Assembly: GCA_019243595.1 (NCBI GenBank)
Contig: JAFAUA010000198.1
Span: forward strand, 1 to 8,618
Source: Acidimicrobiia bacterium
GTDB taxonomy: Bacteria > Actinomycetota > Acidimicrobiia > Acidimicrobiales > AC-14
Direction: 5' to 3'
Length of the DNA stretch: 8,618 nt
Of this stretch, positions 1-6,353 are shown one piece after another. Every line of letters starts with the position of its first letter. Within the stretch, counting starts at the first letter, position 1. A model generated the notes under the pieces. It saw only the letters and a list, made by a program, of their open reading frames with translations. It ran no database searches and had not been told where the DNA came from. Position numbers and translations under genes: made by a program.

Positions 1-1153
1 CGGTGTCGATCTGCACCACGTCGACGGGCCCCAATCTGTGCTCCTCGCACAGCGTGGCGGGCGTGAGGCACGGCACCTCGGTGGTGACGACCCGGGCGTC
101 GATGTCGGGGATGAACTCCCGGTGCCGCAGGACCACGTCACGGCGCAGCGAACCGAGGGCGTCGTACCACTGCGGGAGGGTCGCGTCGTCGGACTGGGCC
201 AGGTGATGGAGCGGCACCGTGCCGTCGTGATCGGCAATGGCGACGTTGAGCAGGCGCGCGCGGTCGATGCCCGCGTAGTTGCGGCGCAACCGGTCGAACA
301 CGTAGGGCACGGGTTCGATCAGCACGCCCGACCACTGGTGGCGGAGGATCTCGGTGCGCAGCGGGTCGCGTTGCTCACCGTCATTGGCCCCGATCTGCAC
401 GAACGTTGCCGTCGGGTTGGACTCGGCGTAGGCGGCTACCAGCTGTTCGATGCGGCTCGGGACCGGCTTCTCGGCGAGGACGGCGATCACCAGTGCGTCG
501 TCGGTACGCGTCCAGGCCGGCGAGCGGGCGTCGAACCAGGCAACGGCCGACTGCAGCACGCCGATGTAGGGCCGTTGCAACGCCCTGGGTAAGCGCTGCG
601 CCGTCGCCAGCTGGAAGAGCTGCACTGCTGTGGCGGCGACGCCGAGCAATCCGCGTGACTCCCGAACGTGCAGACCCGCCTGCTCGACAACGTGGCGCAG
701 GCCCCCGCCCGTCCACCGCCAGCGGTCGATGGGGTCGGCATGGGTGACCATCATCCCGTGGGTGGACAGCAGGAGCTTGCCGCCGGGTGCCAGCAGGCGG
801 CGGCACTCGTCGAGATAACGAGCGGGGTCGTCGACGTGCTCGAGCACCTGGGTCGACAGGATGGCGTCGAAGCTGCCGTCGGGGGCGGGCACCGTGCCGT
901 CGGGCGCCAGGTCGATCGCCGCCGCGGGGTTGCCGGGCAGGTCGGCGCCGACGTATTCGCAGTCCGCGGGAACGAGCGACCGGTACGGCTGGTCGGCGCA
1001 GCCGTAGTCGAGGACCCGGCTACCCGGCTTCAACTGCATGGCAGTCACGAGCTCGTCGACCATGCGGCGCAGCTCGCGGCTGACGTGGGACCACGGATCT
1101 CCGCGACGCGTCGACCGTGCCTCCGGTCGGCCGCGATCCTCGAAGCGAACCAC
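1..1153 (-). CDS. Two-domain methyltransferase: class I SAM methyltransferase fused to FkbM-type methyltransferase (3' end beyond window)
   Basis: Reading the minus strand from a GTG at 1153 gives 384 codons with no stop before the left edge. Residues about 45-165 are a class I SAM methyltransferase: motif I VLDYGCAD (47-54), then DGSFDAILSTQVLEHV (92-107), LLAPGGKLLLSTHG (120-133) and DRWRWTGGGL (143-152). After a linker, residues from 251 start a second, FkbM-type domain: FVQIGANDG (251-259), GVLIEPVPYVFDRL (276-289) and VDVVQIDT (377-384), where the window ends. FkbM proteins are SAM-dependent O-methyltransferases, common in polysaccharide and natural-product loci. The start lies one base after the TylF-like stop (TGA-C-GTG), so the two are probably co-transcribed and translationally coupled. 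GTG is the first possible start after an in-frame stop at 1163-1165. Inferred role: methylating sugar hydroxyls on the glycan made by neighbouring transferases. Each domain's substrate is unknown. Both could be catalytic, or the first could be a capping or degenerate domain. Confidence 0.85.
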   Translation of the reverse strand, partial: MVRFEDRGRPEARSTRRGDPWSHVSRELRRMVDELVTAMQLKPGSRVLDYGCADQPYRSLVPADCEYVGADLPGNPAAAIDLAPDGTVPAPDGSFDAILSTQVLEHVDDPARYLDECRRLLAPGGKLLLSTHGMMVTHADPIDRWRWTGGGLRHVVEQAGLHVRESRGLLGVAATAVQLFQLATAQRLPRALQRPYIGVLQSAVAWFDARSPAWTRTDDALVIAVLAEKPVPSRIEQLVAAYAESNPTATFVQIGANDGEQRDPLRTEILRHQWSGVLIEPVPYVFDRLRRNYAGIDRARLLNVAIADHDGTVPLHHLAQSDDATLPQWYDALGSLRRDVVLRHREFIPDIDARVVTTEVPCLTPATLCEEHRLGPVDVVQIDT

Positions 1154-1154
1154 G

Positions 1155-1895
1155 TCAGGCCTTCACGCCGATGCGGCAGGTGTAGTCGACGGGCGTGAGA
1201 AGGATCGGTGGACTCTCATTCGCGAAGTACTCGTCGACCGCGCGGCGGCACCCCTCCCAGTGGCCGTAGTCGTCGATGATCAGCACGCCACCGGTGACGA
1301 GACGCGGATACAGATGCACCAGCTCATGGCGCGTCGACTCGTACCAGTCGGTGTCGAGCCGCAGCAGCGCGAGCTCGTCGGGCGCCGCGCCGGGGATGGT
1401 CTCCTCGACGCGCCCCGCCTCGACATGCAGCGCGCCGGCCGGGTAGCCGTTCGCGAGCAGGAGGCCGCGAACGGCGTCGACATTGAAGGAGGCGGGGTCG
1501 AACATCTCCGCCCACGGACGACGGCGCGCCTCCCGCGCAGCTCGCCATTCGTCGAGAGCGACGCCCGAGTAGCGGCTGGTGTCGGCGGACGTCGGTTCGG
1601 GCATGCCCTCGAAGCTGTCGAAGGCATACACGTGGCGGGTGGTGACGCCGAGGTCGAGGAGCTTCAGCACCATGGCGAGCACCGAGCCGCCCCGCCAGAC
1701 TCCGCACTCGACATACGCGCCCGGGAGGCCCCGTCGCTCGACGTAGTCGATGGCGCGCAGGAGAGCGGCGACGCGCGCGGGTGGCGTCATCGTGTGGGGT
1801 TGCACGGCGGCGACGATGCGGGCGTCGGTCTCGCTCAGGTCGTCGACGCCGGCCGCGGGAGGCGCTTCCTCGAGCCTGCGGCTCTTCTTGAACAA
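1155..1895 (-). CDS. TylF/MycF-family SAM-dependent sugar O-methyltransferase
   Basis: This 246-residue protein has the usual length and layout of the TylF (macrocin O-methyltransferase) family. Visible landmarks are an N-terminal TMTPPARVAALLRAIDYV segment (35-52), the SAM-binding VECGVWRGGS (62-71), FDSFEGMPEP (92-101), DTDWYEST (181-188) and IIDDYGHWEGCRRAVDEYF (206-224). In the characterised relatives NovP and MycF, an Asp equivalent to D181 and an Asp pair equivalent to D208/D209 bind the magnesium needed for sugar-hydroxyl methylation. All three are kept here, so the enzyme looks active. The start is TTG, because no ATG or GTG lies between it and the in-frame stop at 1920-1922. It leaves a normal N-terminus ahead of the conserved core. 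No clear ribosome binding site is visible. The enzyme is cytoplasmic, with no signal or membrane segment. It leads a two-gene unit with the downstream methyltransferase fusion and is divergent from GT-A. Family assignment is firm; the substrate sugar is inferred. Confidence 0.9.
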   Translation of the reverse strand: MFKKSRRLEEAPPAAGVDDLSETDARIVAAVQPHTMTPPARVAALLRAIDYVERRGLPGAYVECGVWRGGSVLAMVLKLLDLGVTTRHVYAFDSFEGMPEPTSADTSRYSGVALDEWRAAREARRRPWAEMFDPASFNVDAVRGLLLANGYPAGALHVEAGRVEETIPGAAPDELALLRLDTDWYESTRHELVHLYPRLVTGGVLIIDDYGHWEGCRRAVDEYFANESPPILLTPVDYTCRIGVKA

Positions 1896-1901
1896 GGGGT
1901 C

Positions 1902-1907
1902 ATGATC
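1902..1907 (-). promoter_or_regulatory. Possible -10 element (GATCAT) for the TylF-like gene
   Basis: GATCAT is followed by exactly six bases (gacccc) and then the TTG start at 1895. A at the second and T at the sixth position are the two most conserved bases of a -10 hexamer (TANNNT). At this spacing transcription would begin at or next to the start codon, giving a leaderless mRNA. The first base is not T and no -35 box is recognisable. Weight comes mainly from the same register at neighbouring starts. Confidence 0.3.
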
Positions 1908-1920
1908 GCGCGGCCCGCGT

Positions 1921-1926
1921 CATGCT
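1921..1926 (+). promoter_or_regulatory. Possible -10 element (CATGCT) for GT-A
   Basis: CATGCT is followed by six bases (ggggac) and the GTG start at 1933. It has the A2/T6 pattern of a -10 hexamer in leaderless register. The GGGG run in the spacer ends only two bases before the start codon, too close for a standard Shine-Dalgarno site. No -35 box is visible. The element faces away from the candidate -10 of the TylF-like gene in the same 37-base gap. Confidence 0.35.
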
Positions 1927-1932
1927 GGGGAC

Positions 1933-3003
1933 GTGCGCATCGCGCTCACCCACGCCTATTCCTGGCCCGAAGTGCGCCGCGGCGCCGAGCGGATGATCCC
2001 CGAGATGGCGCGCGCCTTCGCTCAACGCGGCCACGAGGTGACCGTGCTGACCTCGGCGTGGGCACCGCTGCCCGCGAATCCGCTGTACGAGGTGGTCCGC
2101 ATTCGCCGTCATCACCGCGACGACGCCCGCCACGAGGCCGACTTCGGCCGCCGGCTGTTTGCTCATCTCGTCACCGGGGGCTTCGACGCCGTTCACTCCC
2201 TCGGGCCCCGGGATGCCAGCTCGTCGATCCTCGCCGCACGGCTGCACCGTGGACGGCGCACGGTGTACACGAACCTCGGCCTGCCCGACCGCGAGTGGAT
2301 CTCGGCGCAACCGTGGGCGCGGGGCCACGAGCGGATAGTCCGTGACATCGACGCCTACGGGTGCATGTCTCACTACGCCCTCGACATGCTCGAGCGCGAG
2401 TATGGCCGCACCGGCGTGTTCACCCCGGGCGGCGTCAACCACGAGCAGTTCGTTCCCGCGCCCGAGCGAGAGCATGGACCGACGCTGCTGTTCTCTGGAG
2501 CCATCGGCGAGCGCCGCAAGGGCGTCGCCCTGCTGCTCGAAGCGCTGCCACTCGTCGCCCAGCGCGAGCCCGGCGTCCGTCTCTGGCTCAGCGGCCAGGG
2601 GGACGCGCAGCAGTGGCTCGACGAGGCGAGCGGCGAGGCGCGGGCCCGCACCGAGGTCCTGCCGGTCGGCGAGGAGGGCGGGCAGGCGGAGCGGTATGGG
2701 CGGGCGTGGGCGACCGCCCTGCCGTCCACCAACGACAGCTTCGGCATGGCGCTGCTGGAGTCACTGGCGTGCGGCACCCCGATCGTCGCCAGCAGCCACG
2801 CCGCGCCCCACGAGCTTGTAAGCGAGGGCACCGGCGCGGTGTGTGCGCCGGACAGCGCGGCGTCGGTCGCCGAGGCCTGCCTCGGCGCCATCGAGCTGGC
2901 GCGAGATCCGGCGACCGTCGAACGGTGCCGGGCGTCCACGCTGCCCTACAACTGGGACACGGGCCTGGCGCCCGCCTTCGAGCGCTTCTACGCGGGCGAC
3001 TGA
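1933..3003 (+). CDS. GT4-family glycosyltransferase (GT-A)
   Basis: A 356-residue cytosolic enzyme with the two-Rossmann (GT-B fold) plan of GT4 transferases, which move a sugar from a nucleotide donor with retention of configuration. The N-terminal domain starts MRIALTHAYSWPEVRRGAERM and includes HEVTVLTSAW (34-43). The donor-binding C-terminal domain contains TPGGVNHEQFVP (164-175), LLFSGAIGERRKG (185-197) with the basic R194/K196 site expected to contact the donor phosphates, and NDSFGMALLESLACGTPIV (267-285). The family's usual E-x7-E is D268-x7-E276 here, a conservative change that probably keeps function. The GTG at 1933 is chosen because the protein then begins right at the first beta strand. 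The gene is divergent from the TylF-like gene and convergent with GT-B, with 16 bases between the two stops. The specific donor and acceptor cannot be assigned. Membership in an O-methylated glycan pathway is inferred from context. Confidence 0.9.
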   Translation: MRIALTHAYSWPEVRRGAERMIPEMARAFAQRGHEVTVLTSAWAPLPANPLYEVVRIRRHHRDDARHEADFGRRLFAHLVTGGFDAVHSLGPRDASSSILAARLHRGRRTVYTNLGLPDREWISAQPWARGHERIVRDIDAYGCMSHYALDMLEREYGRTGVFTPGGVNHEQFVPAPEREHGPTLLFSGAIGERRKGVALLLEALPLVAQREPGVRLWLSGQGDAQQWLDEASGEARARTEVLPVGEEGGQAERYGRAWATALPSTNDSFGMALLESLACGTPIVASSHAAPHELVSEGTGAVCAPDSAASVAEACLGAIELARDPATVERCRASTLPYNWDTGLAPAFERFYAGD

Positions 3004-3019
3004 CGCCGTCTCGAGGAAG

Positions 3020-4237
3020 CTAGGGCGTCCGGGCCAGCACGGCGAGGTGCAGGGCCTCGAGGTCGTCGGCCTGGCGGTCGACGGTGAGCCGCGCCGCGGT
3101 GTCGTAGCCGCCGCGGACCAGCGCCGCTCGCAAGTGCGCATCATCCGCCAGTCGCCGCACGGCGGCCGCCAGCCCGTCGGCCTTCCCCGGCGCGAACAGC
3201 AGTGAGTTCACGCCGTCGACGAGAAACTCGCCGGAGCCGCCCGTGCCCGTCGCCACGACCGGTGTGCCCGACGCCATCGCCTCGAGCGGCGTGAGTCCGA
3301 ACGGCTCGTCCCAACGCACCGGGAAGACCAGCACGTCGGCGGCGCGGTACCGGGCGCTCAGCTCGGAGCGGCGCGCCGCCGAGAACCGGACGCGCCCGGC
3401 GGCACCGACGTTGGCGGCGATGGCCTCGAGCCGCTGGCGATAGGCGTCGTCGCCCTTGCCGACGACGTCGAGGATCGTGTCCGCCGACAGGTCGGCAAGC
3501 GCTTCGACTGCGGTGTCGATCCCCTTGCGCTCGTCGAGGCGGCCGACGAACAACAGACGCCAGCGCCAGGGCCGCGTACCGGGCGCCTCGTCGGGCCGCG
3601 GGAAGTCCTCGGGCGCCACGCCGCTGGGGATCACCGGCGCGCCCGAGACCGGCCATCGCCCGTGTTCCTCGGCCCGGCGCCGCGTGCTCTCGCTGACGAA
3701 GCAGGACGTCGCCGCGGCCGCGAGGTCGGGAAGACGGGTCGGCACGGCGGTGAGGCGTTCCAGGATTCGGGCCGCGGGCCGCAGCGGCGCCCGCCCTCCC
3801 TCGAAGAGTCGCATCCACCCGTCGACATCGGGGCCGTAGTTGAGCCAGTCATCGCACACGACGCATACCAACGGCACACGTCGATCGACGAGCGACGTGA
3901 TCAGCGAAAACGACATGGCACCCATGTGCCAGAGCGACACGACGTCGGGACGGAAGCGGTCGAGTGTGGACGCAAGCACGCGCTGGTTGTGGCGCTCGAG
4001 GCCGGGGCGTCGCCACAGCGGAGGAAGGTGCAGGTCACCGTCGGCGTAGTAGAAGCGCAGGTCCCGCCAGACACCGTGGCCGGGTTCGTCCGGCGGATCC
4101 GCGACGCCGGCTACGCGCATGTCGGTCGTGAGCACGGCGACGTCGTGGCCGCGCCGCCGCCATCGCTCCACGACGTCTTGACAGGAGAGCTCGTATCCGC
4201 CGTAGTGGTGCGGCGGGTACATGTTGGTGATCACCAA
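3020..4237 (-). CDS. GT4-family glycosyltransferase (GT-B)
   Basis: This protein has 405 residues when read from TTG at 4237. Its N-terminus VITNMYPPHHYGGYELS (2-18) is the classic glycine-loop strand of GT4 enzymes. Further landmarks are VVCDDWLNYG (126-135), VIPSGVAPEDFPRPDE (202-217), LLFVGRLDERKG (228-239), VVGKGDDAYRQRLE (258-271) and DEPFGLTPLEAMASGTPVV (310-328). E311-x7-E319 is intact, as are the basic R233/K238 positions. It should be an active retaining transferase in the cytosol; the donor is unknown. The start is ambiguous: TTG 4237, GTG 4232-4234 and an in-frame ATC at 4244-4246 all lie close together. Reading from ATC would give the family-like beginning x-KALVITN, but ATC is a very rare start codon. 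There is no clear ribosome binding site. The gene converges on GT-A and diverges from the GT2 gene. Confidence 0.9.
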   Translation of the reverse strand: MVITNMYPPHHYGGYELSCQDVVERWRRRGHDVAVLTTDMRVAGVADPPDEPGHGVWRDLRFYYADGDLHLPPLWRRPGLERHNQRVLASTLDRFRPDVVSLWHMGAMSFSLITSLVDRRVPLVCVVCDDWLNYGPDVDGWMRLFEGGRAPLRPAARILERLTAVPTRLPDLAAAATSCFVSESTRRRAEEHGRWPVSGAPVIPSGVAPEDFPRPDEAPGTRPWRWRLLFVGRLDERKGIDTAVEALADLSADTILDVVGKGDDAYRQRLEAIAANVGAAGRVRFSAARRSELSARYRAADVLVFPVRWDEPFGLTPLEAMASGTPVVATGTGGSGEFLVDGVNSLLFAPGKADGLAAAVRRLADDAHLRAALVRGGYDTAARLTVDRQADDLEALHLAVLARTP

Positions 4238-4252
4238 GGCCTTGATGTCGCG

Positions 4253-4258
4253 AAGCTA
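4253..4258 (-). promoter_or_regulatory. Possible -10 element (TAGCTT) for GT-B
   Basis: TAGCTT is a full match to TANNNT, the best in the window. It is followed by six bases (cgcgac) and then the ATC at 4246, nine bases before the TTG start. Transcription would start on or beside the A of that ATC. This supports either a very short leader for TTG/GTG initiation or a leaderless start at a non-standard codon. No -35 box is seen. Confidence 0.4.
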
Positions 4259-4274
4259 ACGGCGGAACCCTTGT

Positions 4275-4280
4275 CACAAT
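4275..4280 (+). promoter_or_regulatory. Possible -10 element (CACAAT) for the GT2 gene
   Basis: CACAAT has A2 and T6 and resembles TATAAT at four of six positions. It sits eight bases before the ATG at 4289, which would leave a leader of about one or two bases. The spacer ggcgggcg could alternatively act as a poor ribosome site. It lies in the gap shared with GT-B, whose candidate -10 is on the other strand 16 bases away. Confidence 0.35.
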
Positions 4281-4288
4281 GGCGGGCG

Positions 4289-5263
4289 ATGGCCGAAGGT
4301 CCTGCCGTCTCCGTCGTCGTTCCGACGCACCAGCGGAGGCCACTGCTCGCCCGCCTGGTGCGCGCGCTCGAACAGCAGACAGACGCGCCTCCGTTCGAGG
4401 TGGTCATCGTCGACGACGCGTCGACCGACGGCACGAGCGACGAGCTGGACCGGCTGCGCGCCGCGTCGGCGGTCCCCGTGATCGCCGTTCGTCTCGAAGA
4501 AAACCGGGGACCGGCGACGGCTCGGAACGCCGGCTGGCGACGCGCGAAGGCTCCCATCATCGCCTTCACCGACGACGACTGCGCACCGCAGCCGGGCTGG
4601 TTGGCGGCACTGGCCCGCGCTCTTGACGACGCCGACGTCGTCCAGGGTCGGACCGTTCCCGACCCCGAGCAGCTCGCCCACCGCAACGTCTTCAGCCACA
4701 CCGTGCTCAACGAGGACGAGTGGGGTTTCTACGAGACCTGCAACATGGGCTACCGCCGGCGCGTGCTCGAGGAGCTGGGCGGCTTCGACGAACGCTTCCG
4801 CTACCCGTTCGGTGAGGACACCGATCTGGCCTGGCGCGCAAAGGCGGCCGGCGCGCGGGTCGCGTTCGAGCGGGAAGCGCTGGTGCACCACGACGTGCGC
4901 CGCCAGTCCTATTTCGAGTCCCTGCGCGATCTGCGCCGCCGGGAGGGTGTGGTGCGGGCGATCAAGCGCAACCCCGAGATGCGGAGCCTGTGCCACTACG
5001 GGATCTTCTGGCGCCCCGCCCACCCGTCGGCGTTCTGGGCCGGCGTCGGTCTGGCGACGGCGGCTATCGGGCATCGGACGCGCTGGCCGCTGCTGGCGGG
5101 CGGCGCCCTCTGCCTCCCGTACGTCCGGTACCGCACCCACACCTATCCCACCGGGCTGGCGCGAAACCGCCCGGTGACGGTCCCGATGCAGCTCGCTTCG
5201 GACCTGGTGGAGATGGCGGTGCTCGCGGCCGCGTCGGTGCGCTACCGAACCGTCGTCCTCTGA
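4289..5263 (+). CDS. GT2-family glycosyltransferase with hydrophobic C-terminal tail
   Basis: A 324-residue GT-A-fold enzyme; GT2 members are inverting transferases that use nucleotide-diphospho sugars and a divalent metal. It shows VSVVVPTHQRRPLL (7-20), the nucleotide-binding VIVDDASTDGT (39-49), ENRGPATARNAG (71-82), a metal-binding DXD as FTDDDC (93-98), an acceptor-side CNMGYRRRVLEELGGFDE (151-168), and GEDTDLAWR (175-183) carrying the likely catalytic acid pair E176/D177. After the catalytic domain, two short hydrophobic stretches (about 247-261 and 265-279), and a weaker one near 302-317, suggest anchoring at the inner membrane, where lipid-linked glycans are built. The open frame extends upstream to 3662, but that part only shadows GT-B. 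The ATG at 4289 puts the first beta strand at residue 7, normal for the family. Its last 22 bases overlap the 3' end of GT-C. Donor and acceptor are unknown. Confidence 0.92.
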   Translation: MAEGPAVSVVVPTHQRRPLLARLVRALEQQTDAPPFEVVIVDDASTDGTSDELDRLRAASAVPVIAVRLEENRGPATARNAGWRRAKAPIIAFTDDDCAPQPGWLAALARALDDADVVQGRTVPDPEQLAHRNVFSHTVLNEDEWGFYETCNMGYRRRVLEELGGFDERFRYPFGEDTDLAWRAKAAGARVAFEREALVHHDVRRQSYFESLRDLRRREGVVRAIKRNPEMRSLCHYGIFWRPAHPSAFWAGVGLATAAIGHRTRWPLLAGGALCLPYVRYRTHTYPTGLARNRPVTVPMQLASDLVEMAVLAAASVRYRTVVL

Positions 5264-6339
5264 GCGGCGCGGTACACGTCGGCGTGCGCTTCGCCACTGC
5301 GCCGCCAGCTGAAGCGGGCGGCGCGGGCCAGGCCGCGCTGCACCAGTGACTGTCGGAGCGTGTCGCTGTCGAGCAGGGCGCGGACGGCACGGGCCATGGC
5401 TGGCACATCGCCGTCGGGAACCAGTTCGCCGCCGTCGCCGACGACCTCGGGGATCGCAGTGTTGGCAAAGGCCACGACCGGTGTGCCGCATGCCATGGCC
5501 TCGAGGGCTGGCAGGCCGAAGCCCTCGTGGCGGCTGGTGACGACCAGGGCGTCGGCGCCCCGGTACAACGCCGCCAGATCGTCGACGTAGTTCGCCACCT
5601 CGACCCGGTCGGGCCGGCGGGCGCGGTCGAGCACCCGCTGGATGCGGCCCAACATCCAGTCGTCCTGGCGGCCGGCGATCACCAGCCGGTGGGGATATTC
5701 GGCGTCCGCGAGGGCGGCGGCGACCTCCATCGCCTCGGCGTAGCCCTTGTGCGGCCCCCATGCGCCGACGTACAGCACATAGGGCTGCTGCGCTCGCGGC
5801 GCGGCCGGGTTGGGCCGGTACTGCGGCTCGACACCGTGAGGGATGACATGCACCCGCTCGGCGTCGAGGCCGAGCTCCGCAACCGCTTGGTCGGCGGACG
5901 CCTGCGACGGCGTCACCACGGCGGCCGCTCGCGCCACCCGGGGACCGAAGCGCCGCCAGCGGCGACGCTCGATCGCCAGCTCCGGATCGTCGAAGGCGAA
6001 CGGGATCAGGTCGTGCACCGTCTGCACCCACGGCACCGGCGAGCGGCGAGGCGGATCGAGGGCGGGGCTGTGGGCGACGGCCGCGCCGCTCCGAGCCAGG
6101 TCACGAGGCAACAGCAGCTCGTGTTCGAACGTCAGCAGCCGGCCGCGGGCGCGCCGGCGCATCGACAGACGGCGCACGCCCGCCGGGAGTGGAGTCTCCG
6201 GGGTGGCGAGGGCGGCCACGTCGACGCCGTCCACGTCAACCAGGGATGCCAACAGGTTGCGCACGTACGTGCCGATCCCGCGGTAGGCGGATCCCTCGCC
6301 CAAACGGCGGGCGTCGACGGCGATCGTGGACGTTCCCAC
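5242..6339 (-). CDS. GT4-family glycosyltransferase (GT-C), MtfA/WbdB-like layout
   Basis: A 365-residue GT4 enzyme. Landmarks: IAVDARRLGEGSAYRGIGTYVRNLL (6-30) with the glycine-rich acceptor loop; VPWVQTVHDLIPF (102-114) with the HD pair typical of mannosyl-type O-antigen transferases; VTPSQASADQAV (142-153); VIPHGVEPQYRP (165-176); YVLYVGAWGPHKG (187-199) with K198; and SRHEGFGLPALEAMACGTPVV (269-289). E272-x7-E280 is intact. The frame continues upstream to 6600, but that part is low-complexity arginine/proline sequence antisense to GT-D, so the real start is the GTG at 6339, directly before the first strand. This start is only 14 bases from the divergent GT-D start. The 3' end overlaps the GT2 gene by 22 bases. 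Likely an active retaining transferase in the cytosol. The mannosyl resemblance is a family impression, not proof of donor. Confidence 0.9.
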   Translation of the reverse strand: MGTSTIAVDARRLGEGSAYRGIGTYVRNLLASLVDVDGVDVAALATPETPLPAGVRRLSMRRRARGRLLTFEHELLLPRDLARSGAAVAHSPALDPPRRSPVPWVQTVHDLIPFAFDDPELAIERRRWRRFGPRVARAAAVVTPSQASADQAVAELGLDAERVHVIPHGVEPQYRPNPAAPRAQQPYVLYVGAWGPHKGYAEAMEVAAALADAEYPHRLVIAGRQDDWMLGRIQRVLDRARRPDRVEVANYVDDLAALYRGADALVVTSRHEGFGLPALEAMACGTPVVAFANTAIPEVVGDGGELVPDGDVPAMARAVRALLDSDTLRQSLVQRGLARAARFSWRRSGEAHADVYRAAQRTTVR

Positions 6340-6341
6340 CA

Positions 6342-6347
6342 GACGAT
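6342..6347 (+). promoter_or_regulatory. Possible -10 element (GACGAT) for GT-D
   Basis: GACGAT is followed by six bases (gctgac) and the ATG at 6354, the same A2/T6 leaderless register seen at other starts here. It overlaps, by two bases on the opposite strand, the candidate -10 of GT-C. The first base is G rather than T and no -35 box is clear, so taken alone it is weak. Confidence 0.3.
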
Positions 6348-6351
6348 GCTG
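6346..6351 (-). promoter_or_regulatory. Possible -10 element (CAGCAT) for GT-C
   Basis: CAGCAT is followed by six bases (cgtctg) and the GTG at 6339. It fits the A2/T6 leaderless pattern and shares two base pairs with the opposing GT-D hexamer. With only 14 bases between the start codons there is no room for two ribosome binding sites, so leaderless initiation or promoters buried in the opposing gene are the simplest options. Confidence 0.35.
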
Positions 6352-6353
6352 AC

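Noticed and set aside
38..592. 184-codon plus-strand frame at the left edge
   Set aside because: Its exact reverse strand encodes the FkbM-containing fusion with strong SAM motifs, so this is the shadow.
1038..2345. 435-codon plus-strand frame opposite the TylF-like gene, running into GT-A
   Set aside because: It is antisense to a clear TylF protein and out of frame with a clear GT4 protein. Its translation has no recognisable domain and is arginine-rich at the end, as expected from high-GC shadows.
3002..3029. Inverted repeat GACGCC ... GGCGTC spanning the GT-A and GT-B stops, possible terminator
   Set aside because: Only a six-base stem with a 16-base loop and no T-run; such short repeats are frequent in GC-rich DNA.
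3662..4288. N-terminal extension of the GT2 reading frame
   Set aside because: The sequence is antisense to GT-B and shows no domain. The family start is met at ATG 4289.
4274..6031. 585-codon minus-strand frame
   Set aside because: It crosses the GT2 gene in antisense and GT-C in another frame. There are no motifs, and the long open length follows from rare A/T-containing stop codons.
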